From Hymenolepis diminuta (taxonomy: Eukaryota; Platyhelminthes; Cestoda; Cyclophyllidea; Hymenolepididae), in NCBI GenBank assembly GCA_900708905.1, contig CAADRB010000099.1, forward strand, positions 62,001 to 126,000: DNA of 64,000 bases, in the 5' to 3' direction. Made by a program: the position numbers and the translations under genes. Below are positions 1-12,746 of this stretch, one piece after another. The notes below the pieces were generated by a model. It was not told the DNA's origin. It worked only from the letters and a program-made list of their open reading frames with translations, and did not search any database. The number at the start of each line of letters is the position of its first letter. The first letter of the stretch is position 1.

Positions 1-645
1 AGATTTGAATACAGTGGATATTTTATTATCATTTGAAACGCTAATTATATTCACGAACTGAATTGGTCGCGTCGGTCTCTGGAATCGATAAAGTTTCACT
101 ACTTCAGTTTTTTTGTACTCTGCCCTTAACTAAGGACTCATAATATCGTCTAGGCCTCGATTTCTGTTCAGAATGTCATAATGGTGAATGGATTCCTACA
201 AAGATAGCCTTAATATGTCTATTCTTCAAAGTTTTAAAATTGAGTATAATTTTGCTCTTATTTAAGCGGCAAACGAATATACGTATGTATAACTTAATAC
301 TAGATGTGATACAGTTGTAGAATTATTGGGGGATCGTTATTTACATAAAGAGAACTCACTAAGAACTATTGGATGCACATAGTTATGAATTTGTTGGATC
401 GTTGTTTAATATCGTAAACTCCAGTAGACAGTTAACCTGTTTGGTATTTGGAGAATTTAGACTTAAACGTGGTACATGTCAAGCGATTCTCCTTAACTAA
501 ATCCAAAAAATCTAGTACAGGCTATGTGAGAAATTGCTTATATAATTTCTAAAAGTTTTCAACTTATTATTAATAAAATCGGAGATGTTAATACGTAAAA
601 TGAATTGACATGTTTTATAGTTATCATAACGAACAAATATTTTAG

Positions 646-3600
646 CAACATCTCTGGCTCATCGGCAGAGGAGCTGCTTCAGAAGAAGGAGCAGGACTTA
701 AAAAGTCGAAAAATGTTGGCAAGTTGTACATCTTCGATCCACTACAACTCAATGATGTGCTGGTGAGTATGGATCTCGAGGATGACTTCCTTCCTATCTC
801 AGCTGCTCTCTTCTCAGTTGCGGGTATGTTGTTTTGAGTGTCGAGTGTTGTAGTAGTGTCTAATGACTTCAGAATCTTACTACATCATGCATTACCAGTC
901 CTTGGCAAGTGTTGATTTGCATGCCTATTCGGTGTTCTCAAAAATTTATGCATAAATTTATCCGCTCGATGTCTACTTTAAATTCTGTTTAGGTCAAACC
1001 TTTGTTTTAGCTCCAAATTCAGACACTGGCATTCAAATTAAGCCAAACAGAATGTCTAAACACAATCGTAATGCCCGTTATGCTTTGATTCCTTTGAGTT
1101 TTAATGATAAGTAGTTTAATAAGTTTACCCTGGTGGAAGAGTTGAAATCGTGTTTCTTATTGTCTCTCACCCTTTATTGTGTTTTATGTCTTCTAGTCAG
1201 TGATCAGCCCTTTCTAATATTGCAGGATTTATGAATGATGAGAGTCCTTTAAATTTGGACTTATCATTTCCGGAAAATAATTCCTCTGTACTATTCTGCA
1301 TCCATCTCAGTTTTTTGTCGATAAAGGTCGTCTCTAAGATACTAGGTTCTTATACAAGTTTGATTTATTTACATTTGTTTAATTGTATTAGAAAACCATT
1401 TCTTACTGGGATTACAAAAAATTATAGGATAAATAAACTAAAGAATAAGCTGCTCATCAAGGAAGCGTCACGTGCAATATTAGTGGAATGAGTCATCAGT
1501 CTGTAGTGTAGCACAATAAAGTCGGTCATTTTCTGATAAAGAGCAGTGCACATCATATTTTCGAGGAACGTTCATAGGGGAATCTATTTGAACAGTTTTC
1601 GACCGTCTATAAATGAAAATCATATATTCATAAAGTAGACACTTCTTTAAGTTTAGGTGATTAATGAATAAGAGTAAGTCCCAAATTTCATAGAACAGAT
1701 ATCCCTCCCTCATTTCCAAATGTAAAGTGTTAGAATTATGCACACACTTGGTTACTTGGTATAACGAATAATTTCTCTATACATTAACAATAAATGGGGA
1801 TTTTTCATGATTTGCTCTTCTCCGTAGGATACCGTAGCTGACTCTGAGATTCCCTTAGAAATTGCAATAGTTACAAGTACTACCCGACAACATCATAATA
1901 CAAAACGACCCAAACCACCATATCAAAATAAGACGCACGTTTTCGTACCGATAGGTCCATTTATATTAATCGTCATTTACAACCTTAATGTAAGTAAATT
2001 AGCTCGAATAAAAGGGAATTAAAAGACCCAGGAATTAAAAGGTGAAAAATATTCTTACATACAAGAATTATTTTGGGGAAAATATTTTTTCTTATGTGTG
2101 GCGAATTTACAGAGCGTTTATTTGAATTCAATCGATTTGTAGTGATTATGTGATTATCTTTCTGTGAAGTCATACTTACATTTACTCTACGCCAGCCGAA
2201 GACGTTATTTCTTCCCCCAATTCTTGTGGGGGAATTAACCCATTCTTCAATCTTCGTAGACGTGGCCACTGACCATTCCTATTAAATTCAAATTTGAAAT
2301 TCATGAATCTGAAAAATGATGTCTTAAACAGCGCCGTTCCCGTTTTTCCTGTTTAATGATCGGATTTTCGAATCTTTTCCCCAAAATGGTCTCAATTTTG
2401 TCCATTTTTAACACTTATTTTTATTTCTTTTAGGTGCTGAGTCTTCACCTCCATTGGCTAACAGTGGGAGATACATAGTTCGAGACTACAGAAACCTGCA
2501 AACTTCAAAAGCACCAGTTGGTAAGTCAGTAATTCATGCTCTAAATCACTTCATTTGATCAGCATTTTTACTTAATTCCATGTATCATACTTTTTGGGGT
2601 TATTATTTCATAAACTTATTATATCTCTTAAATCAACATTCATGAATCTGTAATTCCACTTATATCAATTCCATTTCTAATTAAAACTAATCCATTGCAC
2701 TAATTGTCCAGTTTAGTTCAACTACTTGAAATACACGTGGTTTGAGCTCGTGCCTAGCTCATTGGCCAATCAACGTATTCTTATAATGTGACTGGTCAGT
2801 GGTCGTACAAACGCGCATGCTCTTCTATATTATACCAATTAACAACCAATCTGGTTTTAAATATAAATTCGCCTATTCAGTTGATACGGTGGATTATATT
2901 TTGAGTAGCGGCGCAATTTATGAGGATATGAAATCTCAGTAATAAAAGAGAAATTATCTGATCCAATCTAATCTATTATTTTGTAATTATTATGTTTTGA
3001 ACTCTAAGTCACTATTAGTGTTCCCTTTTTGATTGAATCTTTAGAGCTGCTAAATCCCTACCGAGTGTTGATTGCTGCGTCAGATGGTCGATTTATCGTC
3101 TGCGCTACTACTCGCAACCGGGATGCTGTCTCAAAAGAAGATTCCTGGAAGGTCGCCCTTCTCTCTACTTTCAAACTGGCCAATCCGGGCGAATCTGCTA
3201 CCTCCATTGTGTGAGTATTGTCTTTGTACTCCAAAAATAATGAAGTAGCTAAACTGTGTCTTTCCATTATCGAAAACACCAAAATATGAGGAAATAATAA
3301 GATTCCTCAATGATGCTTTTGTGATTTGGCGAAGTTGACAAAATGAGAAGAATCCTACTTTGTTTGAGTGCAGAATTCTCTTAATTAACAGTTATAGTTT
3401 AAAATTGATAAGACAGATGCTTATTCGCCTTGTTCTCTCCTGGTTTAAGTATCCAGCCACACCCTCTGCCTATTTCCTATTTATTGAAGTTTATATGGGC
3501 TTAGAAGGACAATAGCTTGGTAAGTTTTTCACATCCCATGTTGGTGAAATCTAAACCGTTCCCGTTTCTTAATAGGTTTGTTGTGGTCAATTCGCCAGTT

Positions 3601-5558
3601 TCTTCCCATCTCATTTTGGAGACTGATGACACTGAGGCAGTGTCACGCACAACTATTTAGTTCATGGAATTCAACACTTTTTGGCACTGATGTGTAATTG
3701 AACGTCTTCCCCTGCACGCCTAATATCATCCTTGGAGTAGTATAGAGAACTTATTTTAAGTCCATCTACGTCGCAATACAAAGTCGTAAATAAACCTTAC
3801 GAAAGTTTAAGTTCAATGATGGTTTTAAGAAATTTATTCCAGTTCTTAATTAAGATTACACTAGACATAGTACACTTCATCTTTGCACAATAAATAAGTA
3901 AATATTTATAAGTTTTTTTGTTTTACAGAACACTCGATCACCGAATTTGCATGGGAGTCCTCAATTCCACTGGATCCAACCAATTGGTAACCCTCAAGTG
4001 GTGTTTAGAAATACCTGATACTCCGTCTCCAAGCAGCGATATTGATCTGAATCGACTACTTAGGGCGACAGCTCTTCAGTTACCAGCTGACGGATTTTCA
4101 AGTGGCCCCAGTGGACCCCTTCTCCTCTCTGAAATATTTTCTCAAGCATTCTGTTGTCTAGGAACCGTTGGTGGGGGTGCCCTTCATCGATTTGATATCA
4201 ATGCCGGTGCTTTTGTTGGATGGTGAGTTCAACTACTTAAATAATATTTAGTAGAATTGGAGTTTCAATGTTAGAAATTTTGTGACCTTTTCAGTCTTGC
4301 TCTTCCATCTCAAACCCCATGTCTTCATGCGATTGCTGTGGGAAATGATGATAATGAGAAAAATTCTTCATCGAACTCTCGAAAACTAATCTGGCTAGCG
4401 GTCTCGGGCTTGAGCCCTCCTACGCCAACGGTTCACCGGGAATCGAATGAGGATGGTTCAAATACCTGTGGTGAAAATGCATGCCTTGGTCCTCTGTCTC
4501 GTCTACTTTCGGTCTGCGTTGAAAAACACGTCTTTCTTCATAATATCGATCTCACTAGTGTCCTTTCTTCTATGATAGGTGAGTCTATTTTACTATGAAT
4601 ATCTTTCAGTTTATGGCACAATGTTAAATAGATTTATGTACTTTATTTGATGTTTAAGGTGATTTACCTTAAGAAAAATTTTAAACATATAAAGAGGTAT
4701 GCGGTAATTGTTTCATACACATTATCGTTGCGCCGTTAGTTACTCCACTGGTATGGAAAGCATTGTAGTTGTTACACAATTTCACAAAAAAATTTTAAAT
4801 CATAAATAGCTCCTTGTCCTCAGTTATGTATTTTCATGAATGTTCATCTGCTATTTTAATATAATCTTAATACTATAACAAAAAAGACGTTCTGAAGCGT
4901 ATGATTTCATTTTTCTGCAGATAAAACTGACGTCCAAGATCCGGTTGATCTGACGGTGTCCCGGATCTTCGTACAGGGTAGTGAATGTATCTGGTTTGCT
5001 ACAAGATGCGGTCTTATTGGTCGCTTTCTTTGTGCTTTTCTCTTGAATAACACGGGCGGTAAGTGGTGTTAAGTGTTCCTTTTACATTTCTCTCTTGATT
5101 CCTTCATTAGCCTTCTATTTCTTCCTCTTGAAGGTTCCGCTGCAGGTTCTCCAACTGAAGTTCTTAACCAAGAGGCCATATCCCTCAGTTGTCATGCTTA
5201 CCGACGTCCCGTGTCCGCGTTGATTGCAATTAAAAGTAGGTTCCACAAAATCTCATTGCGCTCTTTAGATCAAGAGGAGACTAAAGGAAAGGATTCCACT
5301 TCAAACAACCCGGGTTCCTTCTTAGTTGTTGCGGTGGGACACGACTATGCCTATATACCAACATCAACTCCTGCTTCACGCGCATATGCAGCAACCTCCT
5401 CCCTTGTAACGGGTAAGTCCGCTTGTTATTGATTTCAGCATTTGGTTTTGTTATGAACAGAAGTGAAATGATATTTTGGTACTCTGTTTCTAGCGATAAA
5501 TCAGCGCAGTCAAAACTCGTCCGGTGCACATGCAATAGTCTGGAGCGTCTCTACATAA
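646..5558 (+). CDS. JIP3/JIP4-like (Sunday driver/UNC-16) scaffold, C-terminal exons
   Basis: Eight exons: 646-823, 2434-2520, 3045-3210, 3929-4222, 4295-4578, 4921-5058, 5134-5412 (or from 5146), 5494-5558. They sum to 1491 nt, 496 codons plus TAA, with matching phases at every junction. The 5' part of the gene lies before the window. The protein is a WD40-like propeller in the order seen in JIP3/JIP4: HLWLIGRG...GKLYIFD (family: vWi.t....skv.iiDa), VLIAASDGRFIVCA (family: mwlGaqnGwlyvh), CIWFATRCGLIGRF (family: lWvGtgnGvv.si), then SCHAYRRPVSALIAIK (family: cfHgHrdaVkffvsv) and a final HAIVWSVST (family: HiIvWqvs). JIP3/4 proteins link kinesin-1/dynein cargo to JNK kinases on vesicles and axonal transport carriers. 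The N-terminal coiled coils that would confirm this are outside the window. The related propeller of ARHGEF10/17 RhoGEFs is the main alternative. The repeats are divergent from vertebrate versions. Confidence 0.66.
1790..2080 (-). repeat. Dispersed repeat, 3' module, inverted copy in a JIP intron
   Basis: The reverse complement of this stretch matches 26560-26860 and 50830-51110. Shared landmarks are a GGTTGTAAATG.CG.ATAATATAAA.CGA block, a CGT..TTTTATTTTG.TATGGTGG block and a GTACTTGTAACTA-type block. The copies are diverged but collinear. The element lies between exons 646-823 and 2434-2520. No open frame is seen, so it is probably a non-autonomous transposon or an LTR end. Confidence 0.6.
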
Positions 5559-5837
5559 CTGTGATATAAGAATGGCCGCTTTTAACTCCTTATTTTCTGT
5601 TTCATCAGTACTGCTTTTTCTTCCTCATTTGTTTTATTTTGCTTCAGTAACGTTAAAGTTGCCATGCGTCCTTTTGTTTGTCCGTGCTAACCACTAATAT
5701 CAGATCCCTGCATCTTCTTTCCTTTTCTTAATTTATCCATGACATTGACAACGGTTTGACATTGCATTTGTGTTTGATTGCCTGAATGTTAGGGATGGAG
5801 CTTTCGGTGAAAATGAAAATTTCGTAATTTCAGAGTT

Positions 5838-5843
5838 AATAAA
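5838..5843 (+). terminator. Candidate polyadenylation signal for the JIP-like gene
   Basis: AATAAA lies 280 nt after the TAA at 5556-5558. It is the first canonical hexamer seen downstream. Confidence 0.4.
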
Positions 5844-6816
5844 TTATGATGAGTGAATTAATGAATGTTCTTGTTAGAATGTGATGAAAGGACCTTAAGC
5901 AAATGAATCCCACTATTGCGCTCATTTGCTATATGTATAGTATTGAAGGGTGGGGGAATTCAGGTCTCTCATTTGGAAAGAAATTATTTTCTGTAATTTC
6001 TAATCTCCCATCACCCAACCCGAAATGAAAACGGAGTCATGCAAGTACGGTTATTTTCGACTCCTCTAAACTACGATATGCGACACGATAGAATTGGGAC
6101 GTAAAAGAGTATAAGGCAGCATTAATTCCAAATAAATCTATTTTATAGTCTGACTGAGATATCCCGTTCAAAATCTAACAGCAGCAACAACCTTTCTGTA
6201 TTAAACGGGGACACACAAATAGAACCAGACAGAAAGTGCACATGCATGCACTCAGAGTTGACCAATGGGGAGGATGAAACGGTTACATTAGGCCATATAG
6301 TCATCTACCGCTGTCACTTAGTTGAAAGCCTACTGTTGCGAGGAAAGGTGGCTTCAACCCCCCACCATTTGTACTCCTTGCCTCTTGATCCTTATTTTCA
6401 TATATTACACATCGTATAGGCTTTGTGCCCTAAATGATAAGCCTTAACCACGTCCTACATGAAGTGCTTGTGGCCAATATAAATACAAGTAAAACACGTC
6501 CGTTGACGCATGGATTACTAATGCATACAGAAGGTGAATATAATAACCAAAGAAGACAGAAAAAATTCCCTCTGTCGTGCATAGAAATTAGTACACAATC
6601 ACCATGGAGTAAAACGATGCTGATGAGAAAGAATAAGACGGACAAAAAAGGTTAAGACATAAAGGATTTGAGTCCTCTTTAATTGACCACAAATACGTAA
6701 TGTAATATTGGATGGTTTCCTACTGAAATTAGCTTTCATCATACTTATCTAACATAATTTTGTACATATGATCAAACAGATAAAAGTTACAAAGGATGCA
6801 AGTTTAAAAAAAACAT
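5844..6816. other. Intergenic stretch, no gene seen
   Basis: Between the JIP-like 3' end and the converging micro-exon gene. The two overlapping frames around 6430-6655 have no splice context or recognisable motif. Nothing else stands out. Confidence 0.5.
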
Positions 6817-6820
6817 TTTA

Positions 6821-9800
6821 TTAGTCTTTAACAAAAGACTGAAGAATCTTATTCATCGATTCAAAACTTTCTTCATTCATCTCCATTTTAGCATTTAATT
6901 TGCCATTTTTAGCGCTGGAATAGCAAAAATGGTACGACATTGATACAAGATTTATAGAAAGCAAAAAACTAATGCGTTATCAAAACTAAAAATAATTTTA
7001 TAAACTTACTTCTGTATAGTTTCCGCATTACTGAATTTATTAAAAGTAAATTAAATAAAATGTAATTGGTAAATAGAATGTTTATCTAACAGAAATTGTA
7101 ACTTGTTTAAATGAAATTAATCAAAGAATACGAACTAGGGCCAAATTCTTTCCGAAGAATCAAAGTTTCGAGTTTGAATGTGAAAGTAATGTATGATTTA
7201 TCAAAGTTATTATTCTGCATAGTGTCTTATTCATAGTGCTTCAATTTATGACTACCAATTTTGTATCTCCGTTTTTAACATCTTTTGCTCAAGAAAGGTG
7301 CTCCAGTTTGTTAAAAACACAAAAATTCGTTCGCATACCGTTCGTATATTTACCAAATAAACTCTTCTATGTAAATTACTTTTGATTAACTTCTATACTT
7401 AAATGAACTTATCCAGCACGTCGTTGAATAGTAAGCTTTTAAGGAGTTTAATAAAAAAGATCTGTTCATAGAATGAATAGAAAAGAGATACAAAAAATAT
7501 TTAGGTCGGGGTCAACGGTGAATGATTTTCGTTTGCTTATGAATACGAAAGAACCAACACAATGAGGGCATTCTTTATGACCAAATTGATCAGAAATCTG
7601 GATCAATGCAAACTCTTTGTTGTAGTGCATCTAATTGAGTATTTCTTCTTTTCATATAAGTCTTTTATTTGGACAGAACACAGAACAATGTGTTCTGGCT
7701 CTTTTGCTTGTTTAATACAATATGCTATATTGCTAATGGGATCAAATAGGTACCAGGTATCTATAAGAACAGCATTTTCAAAGCAAATCAGTTAAGACAC
7801 TGAGGTAGCCTTCAATTAGTCTTGGATGAAACATCACACTGGTGTGAAACCACACATCAAGGAAATTCTCATAAAACCGCAAATTATCAGCCATTTTTTG
7901 CAGGAAAGTAATACTTCTGTGCCATTTAAGAAATCAGCATTCCACACAAATAATGATGGACAACTTTTAGTGTCTAATTTTCAGATTCTATAAGTCTTTC
8001 GAAATAAGAGAGTGAATAAATTGCCATCTATCAGAAAGAATCTATGTGCTGCAATGCCACTATCTGGCACTATTATGATTATGTTGTTTGTATTATTATT
8101 GAAAACGATGTATCACAGCTGAAAAATGAAATAATAAAATTTGCGTTAACGGAATGGAGGTGGAAACATATATAGTTTACACCAATTTAAACTGAAGTCT
8201 TACACATACCCATTTGAACTGAACGCAAAATTGCGACAAGTAGAGGTCGTCCACCTGATTTAAAATATTGACGAAATTAAGATATATAAGCGGTAAATTT
8301 GCACATAAAGAAAGATGAAATAACATAATACGTACAAGTTCTACGAGCAATGCATAACGTTACGCCATAGATTATTATTCTCCAATAACCTTGAATTGAA
8401 AAAAGAAATAAGGAAAAATTTTAAAGATTCGTATCAATTTGCAAATGTAATTTAAAACTATTCGATTTACATGGATATGACATAGAATTTTCATTATGGC
8501 TCTGTTCAAAATCTAAAAAAAGTAATGTTTTTTTATAAAGTAATTTCGGTGGAGGAGAATTTCAAATAATGAGTGTTTTCTTAAAATAAAAAACTAACCG
8601 TCTTCCCGAAAACGTGCAACTGCTGCACTGAATTTGTCTGCATCGCCCGTAAATGTCACTGGAGAATAGTATTCAAAAATTTATCTTCGATGGAAACAGA
8701 TTTTAGTTACTAGGTCTTAATGCAGCAGAGCGGTACACCTCAAACAAACTATTAAACTATTAGTTCGTGAATAACTAAACAACTAAAATATCCAAATGCA
8801 GAGTAGTTTACTTAGGCTCCTCTGAAGAGATAAATAGATGTGGATACTTAATTGTCTACTTTCTCAACTCCTGTGGTGCATTGATTTGGATTCAAATCAG
8901 CATAGGCAAACTTGTTTCTCCTCTTTTCCCCTTCTCCTCCAACGAATAATGAATATTGGGTTCAAATTTGAGATTTATCTCTCCTCTTCTAATGTGTGCC
9001 TTAACGTCGTACTTTCTATATAAAGTAAGTCTCAAATCAGCAATTTAAGACTTGTCTCTCTGCCTCTTCGTAGATAAATTCTACCAAATCGGGCTCAGAA
9101 GGCAATAAGCCTTTCTGTGCTCAGCACCACAATGAGCTTGTTCACATTGGCTCGTAAATATACCAAAAAAATGTGAAACAAAAGGAGCGATATAGCATAT
9201 TTGGAAGTGATCAGCAAGAAACTTAAAGATAATCACCTGTATTTACGATTTTACATCAATAATTGAACTCGAAGGAGCAAAAAACTTGATAGACGTATAA
9301 AGAATCGGAACGATTCAAGCTGAAGCAAAATGCAAGCGAATTTGAAAAAGATATCTAATAGAAATAATTAGATCGACAGAGTTGTTGAATAATAAATGAT
9401 TAGTTTAGTGAACTATTGTAATATTAAAAAATTAAATTTAGAATAAAGCTTTTCCCATCTCAGTCCAACGAACTCCCTAATAACACGATGTGAGAGAGAC
9501 AAAGGAAGTTTTGAAATATTATATTAGGAGAGAAAAAAGGAAAAGTTGTAGCCTTGTACGCGGCTATTTTTTGACTATTTAGAAAACCCAATAAATATAA
9601 AAATTTATTGTTAAATTTTTATAATAACATACGTAGTACTCTGAATCGACTTAAATTCAATAATTCTTCAAATATTGGATCTAGCACTGTAATAAAAATG
9701 AATAAAATAATTACACTTTATTATTTATATAATATTTTACATTTATCATAACAACCTTTCACTGACACCCGTTGAATCCCGTCACTTGGATTATCTTTTT

Positions 9801-11274
9801 CACACAAAGTAATAATAATTTAAATTAAATTTTTTTTGTTGAGCATTTAAACTTATAAAAAGTCTTAAATCTCGTGGAGAAAATTAAAATAAAACCCATT
9901 AATATTTAGGACAGCCTAAACATAAACCGTCCATTTACCGAAGGTTGGTATTGCAGCTACCCGATGTGGATTAACCTCAGGAATGTTCAAAGCAGCTAAA
10001 GAATGTTTAAAATGACTATTACATTATAAATAATGATTGTAAATAAAGATAAAAAATAAACAAAATTTCTGAAAATTTCTAACATCAAAAGGGGGGCAGG
10101 TTGTTCCTACCAATGGTAAGAGTGGACGGCAAACCCAAATAAAATGCTCGCGATTCTGTTAAATAATGGACGGAAAATGTAAATAAACATAAACAATTTG
10201 TAACGAGCTTATTTTCTCCATCAAATTTTAGTCTTCCTTCGTAGAATATTTAATCTTACGGCCTACAAGCTTCTTATCTATTTCCCCGCATCATACAACT
10301 TCTGTGTTTTAGATTTACTCTATTAATCAGAAATACTTTGACACTAAACACTAAACTCCAATAATGCCTCTTAAGATAATGGATTTAATAAAGTTGGCAA
10401 GGTTATGATTTTGCTAATTTAACAGTTTTTATGAGAAAACCTAATCGATTATATTCAGTGAACTTGAAAGAAACTCGCTAGCCTCATATTCCTCTTCTCA
10501 GGATAATAGATAATCAGATTTCTACGCTCTCATTTGGATATATAAACCCAATTGTGAAGAACTCATCCCTGAAATTATTGGCTAACCAGACAGCCAATCA
10601 ATTATTACATATCCAATTCTATGTAAATTTATTTTGCTAATTCCAAAACCTTCGCTTGAGCTGAATGTATTCTCCCTTCTTCTTTTTGAAGTCTGATTAA
10701 TGTATAGCCTTATAAAAAGTAACTGAGCATATATAAATATTTTTACTCAAATATCCTTAGCTGGAATCTTTTTGTAGTAAATATACCTTAAAATCATCTA
10801 AAAAACCAACAAAAGCTTATATTGTTTAGATAGTTACCTTCATATCCCTGCGGAATCAGTGAGTGAACATAAGTCAGATAAGAAAGTAGAGCTGAAAAGA
10901 AAAAAACATGGGTGTATTTTAGGTAACTTAAATCCATTTTTTGTAAATAAGATATCTACCTGACACTGAAAGACGATATCCTCTTGAAACTTAGAGTAAA
11001 TAGTATAGTTTTAATTGAAAATAAGATGCTTTATCTGGAATGTTAGCTATATCAAACTTACCTGCTCTTGTAATTATTTTAACAGTTCGCTTGTTGATAC
11101 TTTCATACTTTTTTAACACTTTCTCTAAAATAAAAAATTAATGCAAAATACGCAAATTTAAGAATGCAGTCGCAAAGACTAACATAATGAGTTTGCATGA
11201 TGGCTATCGAAGAATTCAAGAAATACTTTCAAATTATAAATACCTTTATTCATAAACTTTAAAGCATTAGACAT
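6821..11274 (-). CDS. Micro-exon gene 1 (unknown protein of about 100 aa)
   Basis: On the minus strand, short open segments bounded by AG and GT(A/G/T) join in phase 1. They are 11274-11244 (ATG, 31 coding nt), 11124-11062 (63 bp), 10891-10838 (54 bp), 9995-9939 (57 bp), 8658-8599 (60 bp), an optional 8218-8204 (15 bp, or 9 bp using a second donor), 7030-7010 (21 bp) and a last exon from 6914. The 63, 54 and 57 bp exons are open only in phase 1, so the agreement is not trivial. Peptide pieces are MSNALKFMNK, KVLKKYESINKR, LLSYLTYVHSLIPQGYE, ALNIPEVNPHRVAAIPTF and TFTGDADKFSAAVARFRED. The end is ambiguous. Staying in phase 1 stops at 6897-6895 (about 101 aa). A phase change through an exon I could not fix would give a longer tail ending ILQSFVKD at 6823-6821. 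AATAAA lies at 6822-6817. No family was recognised and no signal peptide is seen. It could be the 3' part of micro-exon gene 2, because exon 12850-12776 would also splice to 11124 in frame. Confidence 0.5.
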
Positions 11275-12718
11275 TATGACCGACTTAATTTTGCTAATCA
11301 ACTCCTGGTGTTACTCGAATTACAATAAAAATAGGATATTTTCAGATATAAGAATAAAATTGATATTACTCCGAACGAACATAGATTATAATTTAAGCAG
11401 ATATTTTGAACAAAAGTGAGAAAACTAGCTGATTGAAAATTTATCCAACTATTTCATATGCGGAAAAAATTTCATAAGATTTTGTGAAGACAAATCATTC
11501 ATGTTCACCGAGTTCTTCGAATGCTTTTGTTCTTTCCTGTTAATGCATAGGAGTACGGTCTGATAACTGATACAATGCTGGTTAACTGGTTAATTACTCA
11601 TCGTTCTCAATCTATATATTAACAATGAATTTGTAGTTGGGTTGAAAGTCATATGTCTTCTTTCAACTTTATCTGAGCAACTTTCGCCATCATATTGTTT
11701 TATTGGCCACGAAACAACTTTACGATGGAGGCCCAAGTAATATTATTAGCTGTATCACTGGCTTTAATTGAACTGATCATGCTTCTAATTCTAATCTAAG
11801 GTATCTGCTAACGTTACTAAAGATCAATCAAAGAAAATATTAAAAAATGATATAATGTTTAAAATTTTTGGTTTGACTAGTTTGCCATAACTAAGACAGC
11901 CGAAAATGTTGAGCCTTATTTTTTAAAGCATAAATCTTCAAGAAAATTCAAATGGAGAAAACGAAGTGCACAGATTCCAATTTTTAAGAATATTTGCCGA
12001 AAAGAAGTTAATAGTCCCGCACTATTGACGAAATCACTGTTCCACAGGTGCAACCAATGGACAATTTCAGTCTGCTACGTCTCATTAAAGGCAAGAAAAG
12101 GAGTTAAAACAATGCATCCTCAACGATGAAATCAGATAACATGCGCGTCTTTTCATGTTGTTTTTCTAAAAAGCGGTGGGACATAAACTTCTGAGTTAAT
12201 ACTTGAAGAATAAGAATAAAACCAGAACTCTGATGGTTAAAACTTCATATTGTTTCCAAATAATTTTACCACAGCCACAGTTATGCATCCATTTGCTAAA
12301 GTGGTATATTATATATGCTATATTCATAAATGAGCGAATATATGATCATAAAATGAATAGTTCAGTAGGCTTTAAAATCCGTATATAACGTTGCTGTTAA
12401 TATCAGTTGTAAGCATCTTTTCTCTCAGAGGTTTTATTACTGATAATAAACTAGAGCGACAATTGGTGATCGTATTTTGTTGTGAGGATCTTAAAAACTA
12501 AAAAATTATATACTTCATTTTAAAGATTAAAGATCACATATGAATGTTATATTTATATTATATAGTAGTTTATTACTTATATAGTAAAATACTTCCAAAT
12601 TCATTTGTCAAAAGACATAAACAAATATATACTGTAATGACATTTACATATTTATAATAGTCACACTTAAAAGCGAACACCGCAATTTTCTTTTTCAAAT
12701 ATTGTAACTGTGATGAAT

Positions 12719-12724
12719 TTTATT
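12719..12724 (-). terminator. Polyadenylation signal of micro-exon gene 2
   Basis: AATAAA on the minus strand, 22 nt after the TAA at 12749-12747. It supports ending the gene here rather than splicing on at the weak donor 12775-12774. Confidence 0.45.
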
Positions 12725-12746
12725 TATGTTAAAATTCCAAAAAATT

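Noticed and set aside
1231..1491. 86-codon plus-strand frame between JIP exons
   Set aside because: Intronic, with no domain and no splice support.
11679..12290. Two 26-bp splice-bounded segments (minus) near 11732 and 12275
   Set aside because: Not multiples of three and would break phase 1. No compensating partner found.
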